A stretch of DNA of 5,614 nt from the NCBI RefSeq assembly GCF_040605455.1, contig NZ_JBEXCV010000283.1, positions 1 through 5,614 of the forward strand, read 5' to 3'. Positions 4,697 through 5,614 of this stretch are shown piece after piece; the stretch's first letter is position 1; each line of letters opens with the position of its first letter. The position numbers were made by a program, and so were the translations under genes. The notes below the pieces were generated by a model. That model did not search any database and was not told the origin of the DNA. It saw only the letters and a program-made list of their open reading frames with translations. Source of the stretch: Embleya sp040605455. GTDB lineage: Bacteria; Actinomycetota; Actinomycetes; Streptomycetales; Streptomycetaceae.

Positions 4697-5614
4697 ATGA
4701 CGATGGTGCGGCTGCGACGGCAGGATCCGCGCATCGTCGGTTCCTATCGGTTGCTGCGTCGTCTCGGGGCCGGCGGCATGGGCGTGGTCTACCTCGGCGT
4801 GGACCGGCACGGCAACCGGGTCGCCCTCAAGTTGATCCGCCAAGAGCTGGCCGGGAACCCGGAGTTCCGCTCGCGGTTCGCCCGCGAGGTGGACGCCGCC
4901 CGGATGGTCCGCGGCAATCGCACGGCCGCCCTCGTGGACGCCGACGCGAGCGCCGACCGCCCGTGGTTGGCCACGGTCTACGTGCCCGGCCCCTCGCTGC
5001 AGCGCCGGGTCGGCGAGCGCGGCCCGCTGGGCTGTCTGGATCTGGCGCGGGTCGGCTCGGCGGTGGCCGACGGCCTGGTGTCGGTGCACGCGGTCGGCGT
5101 CGTGCACCGCGACGTGAAGCCGTCCAACATCCTGCTGTCCCCCGACGGACCGCAGATCATCGACTTCGGCATCGCCTACGCGGACGGCGCCGGCACCCTG
5201 ACCGTAACCGGAACCGCGGTCGGCTCACCGGGATTTCTGGCCCCCGAGCAGGTACGCGGACAGACCGTGACGCCGGCCACCGACATATTCGCGCTCGGCG
5301 TCACGCTGGCCTACGCGGGTCGCGGCGCACCGCCGTTCGGGTCGGGGCCGGTGGACGCGCTGCTGTACCGCGTCGTGCACGAGGAACCGGATCTGGAGGG
5401 TGTACCGGAGCAGGTGGTCCCGTTGATCTCGGCCTGCCTGTCCAAGGACCCCCGGATGCGACCGTCCGCCGAACAGGTACGCGAACGGCTGGCCGCGATC
5501 GCCCGTCAACGCGAGGCGGAACGTGGTACACCGAGCCGCGGGTCGGTGACGACGCCGGCTGCGGCGGCCGCGGCGGGTTCGGCCTCGGTCGCGGGCCGAA
5601 CCGACGGCGGCCCG
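4697..5614 (+). CDS. Hanks-type Ser/Thr protein kinase, C-terminus beyond the window
   Basis: The protein phosphorylates Ser/Thr residues on partner proteins using ATP. The first 306 residues are present and the frame is open at the right edge. Core motifs are complete: glycine loop GAGGMGVVY (24-32), catalytic Lys45 in VALKLI, alpha-C Glu64, catalytic loop HRDVKPSN (137-144), DFG (156-158), GSPGFLAPE (176-184), the conserved Asp196 in TDIFALG, and the closing Arg255 in RMRPSA. The activation loop has alternating threonines (167, 169, 171, 173), candidate autophosphorylation sites. HRD with such a loop indicates an RD kinase that is probably active. After residue 270 an Ala/Gly/Ser/Thr-rich linker begins, as often precedes a transmembrane or sensor part; none is visible here. 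The style resembles Streptomyces AfsK-like kinases rather than PASTA kinases, but the sensor domain is unseen. The ATG at 4697 follows GAGGGG by 11 bases; the ATG at 4703 is less well placed. Confidence 0.95.
   Translation, partial: MTMVRLRRQDPRIVGSYRLLRRLGAGGMGVVYLGVDRHGNRVALKLIRQELAGNPEFRSRFAREVDAARMVRGNRTAALVDADASADRPWLATVYVPGPSLQRRVGERGPLGCLDLARVGSAVADGLVSVHAVGVVHRDVKPSNILLSPDGPQIIDFGIAYADGAGTLTVTGTAVGSPGFLAPEQVRGQTVTPATDIFALGVTLAYAGRGAPPFGSGPVDALLYRVVHEEPDLEGVPEQVVPLISACLSKDPRMRPSAEQVRERLAAIARQREAERGTPSRGSVTTPAAAAAAGSASVAGRTDGGP

Noticed and set aside
1..5614. Mobile elements, CRISPR arrays, tRNA or rRNA genes
   Set aside because: No transposase or integrase motif, regular repeat-spacer pattern or cloverleaf-like sequence was seen on either strand.

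Overview
The window looks like chromosomal DNA from a high-GC actinomycete, most likely Streptomyces-like. It is strongly G+C-rich, its codons mostly end in G or C, GTG starts are used, and it carries a WhiB-family gene, a family confined to Actinobacteria and their phages. No mobile element, CRISPR array, tRNA or rRNA was seen, and composition looks even throughout.

Layout from left to right. (1) A minus-strand gene of unknown function, cut by the left edge (1-375). (2) A 76-residue small protein of unknown function on the minus strand (498-728), lying between two strong hairpins and so probably its own transcription unit. (3) A minus-strand lipoprotein transpeptidase, a class B penicillin-binding protein with a MecA_N/NTF2-like N-terminal domain (996-2888), with a 15-bp perfect hairpin terminator behind it. 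(4) A 302-bp divergent intergenic region with three short dyads. (5) A plus-strand WhiB-family iron-sulfur regulator resembling the WhiD/WhiB3 type (3191-3514). (6) A convergent, minus-strand phosphoribosyltransferase with adenine-phosphoribosyltransferase-like motifs but an altered PRPP loop (3563-4171). Its stop codon and the WhiB stop codon sit in opposite arms of one inverted repeat. (7) A minus-strand 75-residue small protein (4270-4497), preceded by a possible 17-codon leader ORF that overlaps its start by ATGA. (8) A divergent regulatory region with repeats. (9) A plus-strand Ser/Thr protein kinase (4697 to the right edge) with all core kinase motifs; its C-terminal half lies outside the window.

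The genes read as mostly separate transcription units rather than one operon. A cell-wall transpeptidase, a WhiB regulator and a Hanks-type kinase close together fit a region concerned with envelope growth, development and signalling, but nothing in the sequence shows that they act in one pathway. No clearly new multi-gene system is visible. The points most worth following are the altered phosphoribosyltransferase signature, the coupled leader ORF, the hexanucleotide-encoded Glu-His tail of the WhiB protein, and the repeats upstream of the kinase.
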